From Parus major (Eukaryota; Chordata; Aves; Passeriformes; Paridae), in NCBI RefSeq assembly GCF_001522545.3, contig NC_031769.1:3260809-3324808 (forward strand): a DNA stretch of 64,000 nucleotides, given 5' to 3'. Under the pieces are notes generated by a model that saw only the letters and a list, made by a program, of their open reading frames with translations, ran no database searches and was not told the origin of the DNA. Every line of letters starts with the position of its first letter. Positions within the stretch are counted from its first letter, which is position 1. Positions 1-13,900 of this stretch are shown here, in pieces. Both the position numbers and the translations under genes were made by a program.

Positions 1-2640
1 CTGGTTGTGTTTTGTCCCCTTTCCCCACTAAACCTCAGCCCTGGGGATGGAATTCCACAAGCAGAAAGGTGAAAATGGAGAGGTTGGAGTTTTGTTTCCT
101 CCTGTCACCCTCTGAAATTTCCACTTGAGAAAAGGTGCAAAAGTTGCTGAGACTTTTACAGGTTTGCAAATCTCATCTTGGCTCCTATAAGGAAACTTAT
201 ATAGCTGAATATGTGGAAAACTTCAATCTCTTATGTAGACTTTTTCAACATATGTTTCACAGGGGAATGATTTGCCCCATAATTGACGAGGTAAAAGAAT
301 GAAAAAATAAGTCAGTTCTCCTGCAAATGTAACTTTTGGGTGGATAAAAATCTATGAAAACCAAATAAAATATTATTTTATAATTTTTCAATTAACATTT
401 ATTTAAAAGTTATTTCAGAAAAAGGAGATTTTGGGGGGCACTGCCTGCAGAGGAATAAAACAAGGTAGAAAATAGTGCTGAACTAAGGGATTGCAGCTCC
501 ATTAAGAACACACTAATGTGTGCCTGCACTTTTTGATGCTCTACAATCATCTTTAGAGTTGACAGCACTGACACTCGTGAGCTCAGTCAGCCCAGGACCC
601 CATCAAGAAAAGAGCAGGGCCAGGGAATTTGTCAGTGTCTTCAGGCACAGATGAGTTTCCAGTCAGCAGCTGCAGCCTGACTTCCAAGAAACCTTGATAA
701 CTGAAGTATTTCCAGTAAATATTTCCATCTCCTGCAGCTTCATTAAAAATTCTGAATATTTTCTTATTACAGCACACGTGGTCTCACACCTGCTCTGTTC
801 ATGGATGGGAAATTAAGAGCAAGGTGTAAAAAACAAAACAAAACCAGTGAAAACTGACTCTGCAATGTAGTTTGAAACACTAAATTTAGTGTGAAAATGA
901 GTTTTTTCAAGCAGAGAAGACACTGGTAATTCAGGGTAGGACTTCCCTGGATGGTTAAGACACATAAATTGAAGACTGCAGATTAATGAACTTCTCAGTG
1001 CCTCTCAGTGCATTAGGTGTTTATTCAAAGAAGATTTAATCAATTAAACTAAATAGAGCCCAGAGAGTATAAATTTCCAGGGACAGGACTGTGAATTCAG
1101 CACCTTTCTTGAGGGCCTGGGAAAGACAAGTGAACAGCAGCACTGCAGGGGATTGAATCTCACAGCCAGGACAGTAAATTCATTAAAAACACCACAGAAA
1201 CTCTTCAGGGTAACAACTGATTTCTATTTTGGGTTGATTTGGGATTTAGTGTTCTGAGGTCTTCTCCTTATCATTTTTCTAGGTCTGTTTATAAAGAATT
1301 TAGTGATAGATCTGATTAATTTCTGTCACCAACATCCTTAAAACTCCTGGATTATTTCTGTGTTTACACCTCTATCTAAATCTTCCCCAGGCCTGACATT
1401 GGGAATGGACCTTCCAAGCATAAAAATGGGATTGACAAAACAATTTTCTCTGGAATAGACAATATGAATTTTGATCCAACCAAATCTTAATGGCATAATT
1501 GTATTTATTATTACTCATAAGGCATCTGAATAATGCTGACAAAATGCAGGAAATACAGGATGGAATAGACTAAAGTAAAAAAAAAGAAAATGGAATAAAA
1601 AGGAGTGACTGACAAGGTAAAACAACCTTCTCCTTTTCTAAACAACACATGCATGAATGTGGGGAAATAGTTTAATATTTCAGGAATTTAGAATTGTACA
1701 GCAAATTGTGGCTAAGTAAAGAAAAAACAGGGATTTTTTTGTGAAGGATGTGGATACCCATATCTTGTCCATCCCTGGATAATGTGTTTATCTGTTGGCC
1801 TTCCCTGAACTCCCCCCAACTTGTGAGCATTTAATTCCTTTTGCTGTCAAGCTTTTGAAGCTGGATCATGCAAACATTCATTTAAGCTCTGGTCAATAGT
1901 GCTGCAGCAGTTTATTGACAAAGCAAGGTCTGGTTCAGAGCCTGGGTCGCCCAACACTTTGCAGCATTGCAGTGAGTTAATCCAGCTGGTGATTTGGGGA
2001 TTTAAAGTGCAGGTTATGCAAATCTGCTCTCCAGCTTTTTGTGGTCTTCTTTGCCTGGAAGGAAAAAATAAAATACCAACAATTTTGCCTTGCTGCAGAC
2101 AGAGGTTTTCCCCTTTCTTATTTTAAAAAAGCTTTATCTCCATGGTGTTTGGGGGTCTTTTTACATTTGTATACATTAAAAGACACCATGAAATCCACAA
2201 ATCCTTTTCACTCATCTACTCCACTTGAAATCACCTTGAAGTAACAAATCCTTGCAGTTAATTGATTCAAAAGTGTAGCCCCTTTTACGCTGTTTTTGAA
2301 ATTCAGCACACCTTGATTCTCTATCACTCATGTCCCCAACGTCTACAGAACAACTTTTATGTGTTCCCTACTGGAGAAATTGGAGGAAAAAGACCTAAAA
2401 AGTTCAGTGCTTCTCTTGGCTCCAATTTGCCTGGGACTTAGTAGTGACAAAAAAAAAAAATAAAAAATTGATAATAACAGTTTATTCAGAGTGAAAAAGA
2501 AGGGGAAAAAATGCAATTAGATTTCTAGAATTATTCTTTGTCACAGAATTTGACCGGACCTCCTGATTGCTTCATTCTTCATTACAGCATCCCTTTACTC
2601 AAGGACTGCAAACAAAACAAAAACCTGATGCTCAGGGTTT
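1..2640. other. Intergenic, no gene seen
   Basis: AT-rich unique sequence. No frame looks coding and no known repeat was recognised. Confidence 0.6.
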
Positions 2641-2720
2641 AGTGGAGAACCTGACAGTGCTGAGTTAATGGTTGGACTCACTGATCTTAGAGGGCTTTGC
2701 CAACCTGAATTTATTCAAAG
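2641..2720 (+). mobile_element. Short CR1 3' fragment
   Basis: GGTTGGACTCACTGATCTTA followed by GAGGGCTTTGCCAACCTGAA resembles the CR1 3' end (TTGGACTCGATGATCTTAGAGG type). It is about 80 bp, diverged, and in sense on the plus strand. Confidence 0.6.
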
Positions 2721-5684
2721 TGTTCTCACTTTACTTTTTGTTAATTTGGACTTTTCTATTACATTTGCAGTTTAGAAAAGAGAGGAGGAATAAAAAATCC
2801 AAAGAGAAAAGCAGATATTAATAACAGCATAAAATTAAACAAAAGCAAACCCATTTGAATAAGAATCTGGTGCAAAGCAAGGGCTTTGTTCTTATTGTTG
2901 AAGTGTTTCTCACCCACCAAGGAAGAAGCACTTAAGGGCTCTTGAAGAAGTCAAGAGAAATCTGACTCATAAATAAACATTCCATCCCTGCCATGTTACA
3001 GCTCCCTTGCAATTAGAGAAATTCAAGAACAATCATTTAAATCCTATGCTGGAATGAGATTTGGACATCATTTTAAGCTGTGCCAGGGGCCCGTAGGAGA
3101 AAGTTATCCATGCCCATCTCCTCACCTTCCCTTTCCCCCCTGTGCATCTGCAGGCAGGCAGAGGGATTGCTTCAGCTGAAAAACCAACACCAAGTTAATC
3201 AGTTTCCAGCTGATAAAGTCTCTAATCTGTTCCTTTGTGCACCCATGTGGATCCCAGAACACAAAAGCTCGGTGTAGAGCTCCAGGCTGGAGTGGCTGCA
3301 CACCCACAGCTCCAGAATTGCTTCTGTCTGTTTTGGAGAAATGCTGCTACATGGCAGGGTTTAATACCTGCAGAGGATATTAAATAGTAGGTGAACAAAT
3401 TGTTTCAAAAGTGAAAGCTCATTTTTGGCTTCATTTCCCTCTTATTCCCTGTAGGGTATATATGATAGGACTGTTCCTGTACAATGTAAACATGGAATTT
3501 TTCTCAAAGCCTGAGAACAGTGCCCTGCCCAGTGCTCAGTGTATTCCCAGCACATCACAGAATGACAGGTTAGGTGTTTTCAAAGGTGACAAAACCTCCA
3601 GTAGCTGCCAATTACTTGATATAAAGTCTCCCTTCTGTCAGTGAATTGGTCACTTATCATTACAAATGTGATGAAACAATTCCAAGTTAAAAAAAAATAA
3701 AAATCAAATCAAGTAATGAGCAAATGTATAAAAATTATTTGATTATTTTAATGTTTAATTGATTATAAATAGGTTTTACATGCATGCCTCAGCCTCTCCT
3801 TTTCCCTTCCATATTTTTCTATGAAAAAAGGGATTTAATTTTCTGAACTTTTTTTTTCACATTTTCTGAACTCCCTTTTCATCCAAACTTTTCCTTTCTT
3901 CTTCTTTCATCTAAAAATAGTGAACTGGTCATTTATGCTCTTCTTCCTATCCTTTGCCTTGTTTAACCTATGATCCCAGATTTGACTTTAAGCTTTATTT
4001 CCATGTCTTACACCTTGTCTCAGGTTCCCTCAGTAAGAGATATTTTCTCCTGTATTTTCCACTTCGTGTCAGGTCTCAGTCTAACTCTCAGCAATCTGGG
4101 GGGGAGAGCTTTCCCCTCTCCTGTGGAATGAGGACATGAGAAGGGAAGGTGTCATTAACCCATTTCTCATTTCAGACCTGTTGTCTCTCAGAGAAAAAAT
4201 CTAATTTGTCTAATTTACCTAATTTGTCACAAATGAGACAAGAAATAACTCTACCCTTAGAGCTCAGTGATCCTGAGCTGGAAGGTATCAGATCCACTGT
4301 TTTCTCCTAAAATTTCTATGCAATTTTTAACCTTTTCCTTCCAGCCTGGCCCATTAGGAATGTCACTGCTTCTTCCAAGCTACAGCAGTGCTAATGAAGT
4401 TTTTCAGCTGCCAAATGTCTGTGCATCCTCTTCTGATGTAACAATAAAGCTTCCTAAAACCCTCCTGATTGCTCAAATATTCAGCAACTGAATAGCTAAA
4501 AATAGCTTAAGTGCCCTCTGAACCCTCCTTTTATCTGCACACTTGTTTTCTCCTCTCTCTGTCCAAAAACTGATATTACAGTGCTTTCTTTTTCCTTCTC
4601 TGATCTGCTCCCACAGGACACACTTGCTAAATTAGAGCCATCGAGTGTTTTACAGTCTGCATCCTTTTTTTTGGGTTAGAAAATCCCACATTGCAGGGGT
4701 TTGTCACAAGTACTGAAGTTGGTGACATTTTTATTGCAGTAAGATGAAATTTTCTTACTGTCAGGCATTTTGAAGCTGTGTTGTGACATCAGTACAGAAT
4801 TTCCTGTATCATCCCTGGTGTCAGTTACATTTGCTAATCTGACTGCACCAGTCTGCAAATCTGAAAGAATATTTGTGATTCTTTTACAAAAATGGGGTGA
4901 GTATTGTGCCTGAAACTGCTCCTGTTTTGTCTTTTATTTTTGCTTTTAAGGATCCTTTAATATAAAGGGTATTTTCCACTCCCCACAAGCTCTTGTTCAC
5001 TCAGTATTACTGAAGTCATTTAATGAAATTGTAAAAATATTGCTCCAAAACTGACAGGAATGAACATAAATATTACAGTGGGGCTTGGATCAAGCCCCTC
5101 TTTCAGTACTGGCCAAACTTATTCTGCAATCAATGTGCAAAAACCCACAAAGACTAACATGTACAGATGCTGGATGAAGCTGAATCTGGCACTGTCAGCC
5201 AGATGATGCAGGAATAGAAACTCATTATTTATCACAGAAACAGTCCTTTAAATGCTGCTCATTTTGTCTTTTCTCACACTGAAGCCTTAACCCAGTATGG
5301 TTTTACTTTTTAAATGCCCTGTCTTTTGTGAAATCCTCCTTGCTGCTGTTTATTTTAATCCCAGCTTTAACAAGCTGCTCATCCTGAACATCAGTGGGAT
5401 CCATGGGTTTGAAGCCAAACAGAACTGGAGGTTTATTTAGTGGAACTGTGCACACCTGCAAAGCAGGAAAACTTTTTGCTTTGTTCTCAGGGGCAACATA
5501 AACTTTCTTTCAGGGAAGGTAACAATAAACAGGAGACAAATTCGTCGTGCTTCTAGGTGTATTTGGACAAATACCAAATGTAAAATATCTGACTATAATA
5601 AAAAGTTGGTTAAATTCCATTCCATAAGAATGCCCTTATTTGTAAAATAACGTCAGTCAAGGAGTCTTTTTGTGAAATGACACA
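2721..5684. other. Intergenic, no gene seen
   Basis: AT-rich sequence with several short pyrimidine-rich patches (for example 3870-3910). No exon with flanking splice sites and recognisable protein was found. Confidence 0.6.
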
Positions 5685-5818
5685 GCTCAAGAAGAGTTTG
5701 GACAATGCTGTCAGGCACAGGGTGGGACTTTTGGGGTGTCTGTGTAGGGCCAGGCTTTGGGCTCACTGATCCCTGGGGGTCCCTTCCAAACCAGGATATT
5801 CTGTGATCCCATGATCCC
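5685..5818 (+). mobile_element. CR1 3' fragment
   Basis: The order AGAGTTTGGACAATGCTGTC, CAGGGTGGGACTTTTGGGGT, GGGTCCCTTCCAAACCAGGA and ATTCTGTGATCCCATGATCC matches the terminal part of a CR1 element, including octamer-like tail copies. Confidence 0.75.
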
Positions 5819-5964
5819 AGTGGGTTGTGAGTTACTCCTGATTTCCCACTTGATAGTAATGCTGTCCTGAGATCTGGCTTTCATTTCCAGCTGACTGCTA
5901 GGTCTGGTCAGGTAACAGAGGATATTTTAGTCTTTAAAATGAAAATGTAAATGTGTATATCTAT

Positions 5965-6058
5965 TTATATTTATATTTATATTTATATTTATATTTATAT
6001 TTATATTTATATTTATATTTATATTTATATTTATATTTATATTTATATTTATATTTAT
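5965..6058. repeat. (ATTTAT)n hexamer microsatellite running into a gap
   Basis: There are more than 15 tandem ATTTAT units before the run of N. The far side of the gap (6479-6490) is AT dinucleotide, so the unsequenced part is probably a compound AT-rich array. Confidence 0.95.
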
Positions 6059-6478
6059 NNNNNNNNNNNNNNNNNNNNNNNNNNNNNNNNNNNNNNNNNN
6101 NNNNNNNNNNNNNNNNNNNNNNNNNNNNNNNNNNNNNNNNNNNNNNNNNNNNNNNNNNNNNNNNNNNNNNNNNNNNNNNNNNNNNNNNNNNNNNNNNNNN
6201 NNNNNNNNNNNNNNNNNNNNNNNNNNNNNNNNNNNNNNNNNNNNNNNNNNNNNNNNNNNNNNNNNNNNNNNNNNNNNNNNNNNNNNNNNNNNNNNNNNNN
6301 NNNNNNNNNNNNNNNNNNNNNNNNNNNNNNNNNNNNNNNNNNNNNNNNNNNNNNNNNNNNNNNNNNNNNNNNNNNNNNNNNNNNNNNNNNNNNNNNNNNN
6401 NNNNNNNNNNNNNNNNNNNNNNNNNNNNNNNNNNNNNNNNNNNNNNNNNNNNNNNNNNNNNNNNNNNNNNNNNNNNNN
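6059..6478. other. Assembly gap (N)
   Basis: This is 420 N between an ATTTAT array and an AT repeat. No annotation is possible inside it, and the stated length may be an estimate. Confidence 0.98.
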
Positions 6479-6490
6479 ATATATATATAA

Positions 6491-8640
6491 TATCCAGTAT
6501 CAAAATCTGGATTTTTCTGCATGGACACACAAGTTGTTGCTATGTGTCCCAATAAAAAGAGCAGGAATATCAGGCTTGGAAAAATTCCTAAAAAACCTTA
6601 AATCTCAAAAAAAAAGTATTTCTGAGTCTAAAAATATATACACCTTAAAAATATAGAAATTCAGAAGAGGAGAGAGTTCAGCGAGCTTGAACTCTCCTCT
6701 AAATGACTTTGTTTTGGTCCCACAGGGTGATTTGTTTTAACCAATGTAGGTTTCATGACCCACAATCCTGTAAACTAACACACCTTGATCACATTTTGAG
6801 AGTGTAATTGTTGATGGAAAGCAGAATTCAAGGGTAAAGACAAGGAAAGTGTCACTGCAGCTGATGTTCCCAAACTCCTGGGGCATTTTTGCCTTTTGAC
6901 TGCAGGAACTGGCTCTGACCTCAGTGGAATTTCTTTAGGAAAGATTTGGACAAGGAATACTTAAATCTTAAATAATTCAGAATATTCAGAATCACTAGAC
7001 CTTTAAAAACTGAAAAATCAGCAGTGTCAGCATGAAATAACCCCACATTTACAGTTCTGCTTCTCCATCTCTCTTCAGGGGTAGGTGATAACTCAATATC
7101 TGCAATTCTTTGTGTTCAGTGAAGAATTCCAACTTCCAATGATTTTTCTTCTCAATAATCTCTATTTAAGTATTAAAAATTCAGTTTAATGCTTAATTTA
7201 AGCTCTGAAGCTCAAGAACTTGTTTGAATATGGTTGGATAAAGTGTTGATTGATGAGGCTGCAATCTGACCTCGTACAAATACAAATACAGTTTAAAGAG
7301 AGAGATCACAGTCAAAAAAGAAGGTGCTTTTTTATTTCCTGTACTATACACACAAAATCCACATTGCAATGGAATAATCCATGAAAAGAATGCAGAGTGA
7401 ATGCAACTTATTTTTACAGCCCTAATTAATTAATTTCTTTTCAGTTAAAGGAAAAGTATGCACTCATTTTCCTCCCATTTCCCAAAAACTCCAGTTCATA
7501 AATAAGATTATAAGACAGCTTTGAAATTATTTCAAGGATTCAAGGTTGTATCCAGTAACTGCAAGAATTTACCATGAAGTGAGCACTGCCTGCTGCTTTT
7601 GTGGGATGAGGTGGAAGGAGATCAAAGCTGAGCTTTAATTATTGTAAGGAATGCTGTTTGTGCATATTTTCCCCTTGCCTTTGAAGAGAAGCAGCAGAGA
7701 GGGTTTTTCAGGAGCCTGAATTTCTGCTGCTCCTGCTACTTCAGTAAATAGGAATTCAAAAGAAAAATCAGAACTTGCCATTCACCCTTTCAGCCTCTTC
7801 ACAAAATTAAGGTTCCCTGGAACTTAGATGAAATTCAGAAAGGTCTGATTTAATAAGGTTTGAGTAATTTTTCCTGTTACAATGATAAAAAAAGTCTGAT
7901 CTGAGGCAATGTGAGGACATTGGAAGGGACTGTGGGGATTCACTCCTCCAGCCTGGCTGAATTAACAAACAATTCCAAATCTCCAGGAGGACTCCTGAGG
8001 CTCCTGTGTGGAAAATATCAATGTTTGGTGCATTTTAAATATCCTGTTAGGCAGAGAGGAAGGAAAAAGAAAAGTGGAAAAGAAATAACAACAAAAGTTT
8101 GATGTCTACCTACAGAATTCCAAAGCCCATTCCCATGGAAGACACCTCCAGGGGAATCACAGCACAGGCAGGGATTTCATTCAGGAGCAATCCTGGTTAT
8201 TAATGTTCCCATTTTATGAGATATAACTTTTTTCTTATCACCTGTGAGAGGGGCAGATGAGAATGAGAAGGATCTGTTGCCATCTAGGAGAAAACAGAAA
8301 ATTGGGTTTTATGCATCACAAAGTGCACAAAAAAATACAAGAACATCTTGAAAATAAATATAAACTCTTACTGGAGCAATGGATATAAAATTTAGAGCAT
8401 AAATGGCCTTAGAGGAAAGAAAGAATTAGACACACAAAGTTGAAAGCAATATGAAATATATTTTTTTTTACTATTTAAGACACACTAAACTTTTAAAACT
8501 TGGATTAGTAGTAAAAAACTACTGTGTCTTTCCCTGCATTTATTTCTTTGAGGCAAATTACCTGGAGAAAAAAATCTAAACAAAATTCTGAGTATTTTAA
8601 ATATGCACAGAGTGGTTGCATTTTCTTGCCCAGAATAGTG
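6491..8640. other. Intergenic, no gene seen
   Basis: Unique AT-rich sequence between two hexamer arrays. Short open frames are all below about 65 codons and unrecognised. Confidence 0.55.
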
Positions 8641-8646
8641 GTTGTA

Positions 8647-8782
8647 ATAATAAATATAAATATAAATATAAATATAAATATAAATATAAATATAAATATA
8701 AATAGTAAGTAATAGTAATAGTAATAGTAATATTAGTATAATGATAATGATAATGATAATGATGATGATGATGATGATGATG

Positions 8783-8854
<72 letters not shown>

Positions 8855-8856
8855 GT
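8647..8856. repeat. Compound AT-rich microsatellite
   Basis: In order: an (AAATAT)n hexamer block to about 8703, AGTAAT units, TAATGA units, a (GAT)n block around 8758-8783, and (AAT)n to 8854. The first block is the reverse complement of the hexamer array at 5965-6058. Poly-Ile and poly-Tyr frames here are artefacts. Confidence 0.95.
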
Positions 8857-9269
8857 AAGGTGGTTCAAACTGAAAAACACAAAGGCTCAAACTCAGGCAG
8901 TTCTGTCCTACATTTAACCAGGGTTTGTTTTGTATGTGAGGATCAGGATGGTGGTGGCAGTTTCCTTCCTCAGAAACACTGATTTAGTCAAAACAACCCA
9001 AAAGAGAGTAATTCATTATGAGCAGCATTCAGAGGGGAAAATCAAGAGGTGAAGGTGGGGTAAAGCTTGGTCAGAGTTATGACCAAATGAACACCTCTGA
9101 GTGAAGCCCTGGATATTTAGACCATGTTCTAAATGGGTTGAGCCTGCAGAATTCACTTCTCCTGACTTTAGGTGCCTGCAACGGAGTCCAGGCTGCCTCA
9201 CATGTTGGAGTCTGAGACACAGAGTGTCTGCCCGTGTTTCTGATAGTTAGTTCTAAGATCCAGAAAAAC

Positions 9270-9890
9270 ACAGAATTTCATAAAACATGAAATTCATGGG
9301 CACGTTTTCATGGTGATACATGAGAACAACTGTTAAAGTTAGATAGAAAAGCTGAAAGTGTAAGTGTGTAGATTAGAGAGTTTCTTAAGTCACTGGGTGA
9401 AAAAGTTAGAGTTTAACTTATTTTAGAAAGCAGAAGGCAAAATGGAGGATTTAGAATGTTGTTTCTTTTCCTTCTTCTTTCTTCTTCATGTTCTTCTTCT
9501 AGGGGTTTTTGGGTAATAGTGAGTGATTGGTTAAAGAATGCCACAGTGCAGCACACAGATGATTGGGTCATTAAGAAAAATAATATACATGTCTATTGTT
9601 AATTGGATAAGAATAAGTATAAAGATTAAAGAACTGCGTTGTTCAAGGCCATTTTGTGCTTTCAAAGCCAAAGTGAGCCATAAGGCCTTGTTGTACCATC
9701 AGAAGAAATGTACCAGATTGCAGTGATTTAAAATTGTGCAGCCAGTCTGGAGAGACCTGCCAAGTTTTGTGATGACCTTCCAATAAACATGAGAAACAAG
9801 ATTCTAATGAGCTCAGGAGTTTTCTTCAAACCAGAGAACTGAGATAAGCAGAGCTCCCCACGAGGGAGGATCCCAAAGGAGCTCAGCTCA
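9270..9890 (+). mobile_element. Possible LTR fragment
   Basis: The stretch resembles a bird retroviral LTR in layout: a pyrimidine-rich section (about 9461-9500), then unique sequence, then CCAATAAACATGAGAAACAA with AATAAA at 9782-9787. I could not find TG...CA ends with a target duplication, so limits and orientation are approximate and the class is unknown. Confidence 0.35.
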
Positions 9891-10424
9891 GAGGAGACTG
9901 AGAAATCCAGGAAGAGAAAGAAAAATACAAAAGAAGTATAGAAGAGAGAGAGGAAAAAGAATAAGAAAAGTTACATTACATACAAGTATGTATCATAGCT
10001 CATGGTTCATGCAGCAAATTTAAATACCTGCCCTGGCAGGGATGAACCAGGCCCAGAGTCTCAGTGACTCTCTTGGTGACACCTGCAAAGGGAAGCGGTG
10101 TTGAAGAGCTCAGATACTGAGATGTGAAGTTAAACCATCCATCCTAAGGGTTTGGAATGGGATTGTCAGCTAAAGGTTGCTTGTTTGAATATTCATTCAC
10201 CTTTCTGCTTTGGAAATTCTCCTCCTAACTCCACAAAGGATCTCTTTCCAGTTATTTGTGAGGAATTGAACGCATCGGTTGCTGCAATGCCTTGTTCAGG
10301 AGGTGAGCCCCAAGCCCAACAAGAGCCAGCAGTGAATCCTTGGAGCTCCACCCCCAGGCCTGAATTAGGGAAAGGGATGCCAGCAGGTCAAGGGATGTGA
10401 TGTTTCCCCTCCTGTGAGGACATC

Positions 10425-10920
10425 TCTGCAGTCCTATGTTGAGTTCTGGGCTCCCCAGAGCGAGAGACACGTGGACATCCCAGAGAGAGAGACCAGTTTA
10501 GGGTCACAAAAGGGATTAAGGGACTGGAGCACCTCTCCTTTGAGGAGAGAATGAGGGTTGGGGTTGGCCTGGAGAAGAGAAGGCTGAGAGGGGATTTAAT
10601 AAAGAGTAAAAATACCTGAAGTGAGGGTGGAAACAGAACAAATCCAGGCTCTGTTCAGTGAATCAAGACCAGAGGTTATGGGACTAGACTGAGACACAGG
10701 AGGTTCCCTCTGAACATCAGGGAACACTTTTTCACTGTGAGGGAGTGGAACCCTGGAATTGATTGCCCAGGGGGTTTGTGGAGTCTCCCTCTTTGGAAGT
10801 ATTTAAAACCTGTCTGGACACAGCCCTGGGCCATGTCCTGGGTGGTTCTGTTTGAGGAGGGGGAGGACCAGAGGACCTCCAGATCTCATTTCCATCATCA
10901 GCCATTATTCTGTGACTGTG
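10425..10920 (+). mobile_element. CR1 LINE 3' fragment
   Basis: About 500 bp in sense shows the successive CR1 3' landmarks: GAGTTCTGGGCTCCCCAGAG, CTGGAGCACCTCTCCTTTGA, GGCCTGGAGAAGAGAAGGCT, GTGAGGGAGTGGAACCCTGG, and a GGAGGACCAGAGGACCTCCA ending. No intact reverse transcriptase frame is present. Confidence 0.85.
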
Positions 10921-13900
10921 TAATAGGGCAATAATGATAAATCACCTAAATCCTCCCTTAATGACCAGAATTTAAAACTGATTCTGTCAGGGAGATGGGA
11001 AAACTGACCTCACACGAGAACTGGAGGCAGCAGAAATGTACCGAGGCAGCCTGGCTTCCAAACCCCTCCAAAATTTGCAGCATAACAGCAAGTGGGGACT
11101 GAAAGAGAAGCTGGTCAGGCCAGGTGGGCTCAGCATGTGAGCAAATCACTCCAGGCTGTTACACCAACCTTGAGATGTGACATGGTGCTGTGAAATTCCC
11201 AGGGATCCTGGTGAGGATTGCTTAAAATTTTGGGAAGTTAGTAATGACGGGAAAGGTAGTGAGACCTCAAGGGAAGACAAAGCTTCCTCGGTTCACAGCC
11301 TCAGCTTCAGCACTTTACCTCTTAAACTTTTCTCTTTACTCTGGGGTTCTCCTTCCTTGGAAAAAGAAGATGAAGGAATCTCATGGCTGTGCTAAGACTG
11401 TTGAAAGTACAACCTCTCTTGGAGCAAGGTCCCACTGCTGACCCTTCCTTCACATGCAACCATTTCTTCATACCTGGGACCAATAAACTCATGTTTATCT
11501 GCACAGGCAAATGTCTTTACTGATGAAAGTCAACACTTGCTAAGAATTAAGAATATTTTTTATTTTATATTTTTTTTCAGGGAATGATTCTCCCAAGCCA
11601 GAAAGATTTAATCAGGAAAAATACGGATTTTTGTCAGCTTGTTTTGCTCTGAAACTCTCTGAATCTCTTTGTCTTATTACAAGCAGATGTCTTCCACCAC
11701 TGCTCACAACTTCTTTTTTTTTCCCAAAGGTAATAAGAATAAAAAAATCACTCTATTTAAAATTTTTTTAAGTAACTTATAAAAAGTTATATTAACTTTA
11801 TATAAACTAAAGTTTATAAAAATAAAAAAGTAACCTATAGAAGTAACCTATATTTCTAGCTCTTGTCCTGAATACCACCAAATTTTAAATTTGTTTCCCC
11901 AGACAAAGGCTAAATCCTAAGCTGGTAATTCAGTGTACAAGACTTGTGTACATAGATCTGAGCCAGGCAAAGCCTGATTTACCTTCTGCAAAGAAAAATC
12001 TAAAAAAAATCTTTCTGAAAAATCAGGGAATAGAATTTAAATACAGGGCAGAGGAGTTACTGGAAGTGCACAAGTTCAAAGTCTGTTAAGTGGAAATATA
12101 CCCATTATTTTGAGGATTTTAGGTCTGAAGCCTACTGAAATTAATCAAAGGGTTGCAAGTTATGTATTGGTTTTGCCTCAGGAAAAATGACTAAAAAATA
12201 TTTATAAATAAGCTATTGGTTTTTCCCTCACCAACCATCTGACACACATGACAGGCTGCATTTCTTGTCATCTAATTACAGCACATCAGGGATAATGAAA
12301 CATTTTTGAGAACTGATCCATAATTCTGCTCATGTCTTACGAAGCTGTTTCATAAAAGCCAGAAATAATCCCCTCATAAAAATAAAAGAGAAATAACAAT
12401 GTCTTAGGGGCATTAAATGGGAAAAAAAAAAAAAGAAAGAAGGGCAATGGGGATGGATATTTGAGGATTCTGGACAAATGATGGGCAATATTTCTAATTT
12501 ACAAAAAAGAATTTTATTAGAAATGAAAGTGGTTTTGGTATCTATTAAAGTGAATAAAGGATTTTTTTTTATTTTTTAATTCACCTCTCCAGGACATTTG
12601 ACATTCTTTATCAGTGTTCCTTTTCAACTTTGCACCTCTTGATGGTAAAGATTTCACCTGTTCCTGGCTTGTCAGCAGGGAATTGACTTGGAGAGGCTTG
12701 GAGCACAAATCAAAGCGTGACCAGAGGATGGGACAAGGGATTGCTCAGGGCTCTGCTGCTCTGCCACCAGCTCTGGCTTTGTTCCTGTCACCCAGGAGGG
12801 AGCTGTGTGCAGGGGAAGCTGAATGGGACAGTGCTGAATGGGCAGAGCACATGTGTAGAGTGAAGGAGACCTTCTCCAATTAATTAATTAATCTTTGGAT
12901 GTAGCCCTACACACCCTGCCAATTAAATCAGCGTAGTTGCAGAATCTCTAGAAATGAAAATTGAAAAGAAAGCAAACCAGGGGTTTTGTGTGTGTGTGTT
13001 TGAGTAGCTGCCTTCCCTCTCAGTGAGGTGCCTGAAATCTGGTTTAATTTCAGGTTTGTTCATATTAACCACTAAGGAGGCTCAATCAGATTTTCACAGT
13101 GGTGCCAGTGCTTAAATGAAAAGTGAAAACTGCCAGAATGCTCCTCTTGCTGTTTGTTTCTGATGGAGATTGGGGAAGCACCATCTGCTTTCTACTATTT
13201 TCAGGCACTGCTTGATAGAGAAAAGGCTGTGTCAGCACACAGACCTTGAAGCCTAAGGGATGAGGGTGCTGGAGCTCTGCCTAGGTACTGCTTTCTGAAA
13301 AATCAGGGTATTCTGCATCAACAAGTTGAGCACATGGAGACATAAAATTGTCTGTCACAGCATTGGACCTCCTTCAAAACATGCTCAACTTGGCCACTAA
13401 GTGCTGTCTGTGACAAGCCAGGAAAAGCAAATTTCTCCTGGGGTGAGGGATTGATGCCAAAATTATTATGTGGTGTATATTTACTGAAGAAACTTTTTGG
13501 AATATTCTGTATTTGTATTAACTTAGGCAGTAGATCTCAGCTAATGCACCATAACCTGACCCCAGGTAAGTAACATGCTCTCACCTGCACTATTTAATTC
13601 TCCAGGCTTTAAGGCAGAGGGATTGCACTCCAGGTCTTCTTTGGGTAGAGTGCCTGGACAAGTTAAAGGACTGAACTGTGCCAGGAATCCCAAATATCCT
13701 TGGCCCAAAGGGGAGCAAAGGCAGTCACAACAATTCACCACATCCATCCTGGATTTCAGTGCTTGGATGCTTTCCTTGGCATCTTTGACAACACAGGTAC
13801 AGCTCATTCTCTGTAATTTCCCTTGCTAGTTGTTTATATGACAAATTTCCTTTTAAAACAAGATTTTTTTGTGCTGCTTCTTAAGCCCATGATCTTCACT

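Noticed and set aside
5951..6555. Long frames running through the gap.
   Set aside because: They consist of N and simple repeat; nothing is encoded that can be read.
8485..8890. Poly-Ile and poly-Tyr/His frames as low-complexity proteins.
   Set aside because: They are readings of the AAT/GAT/AAATAT microsatellite.
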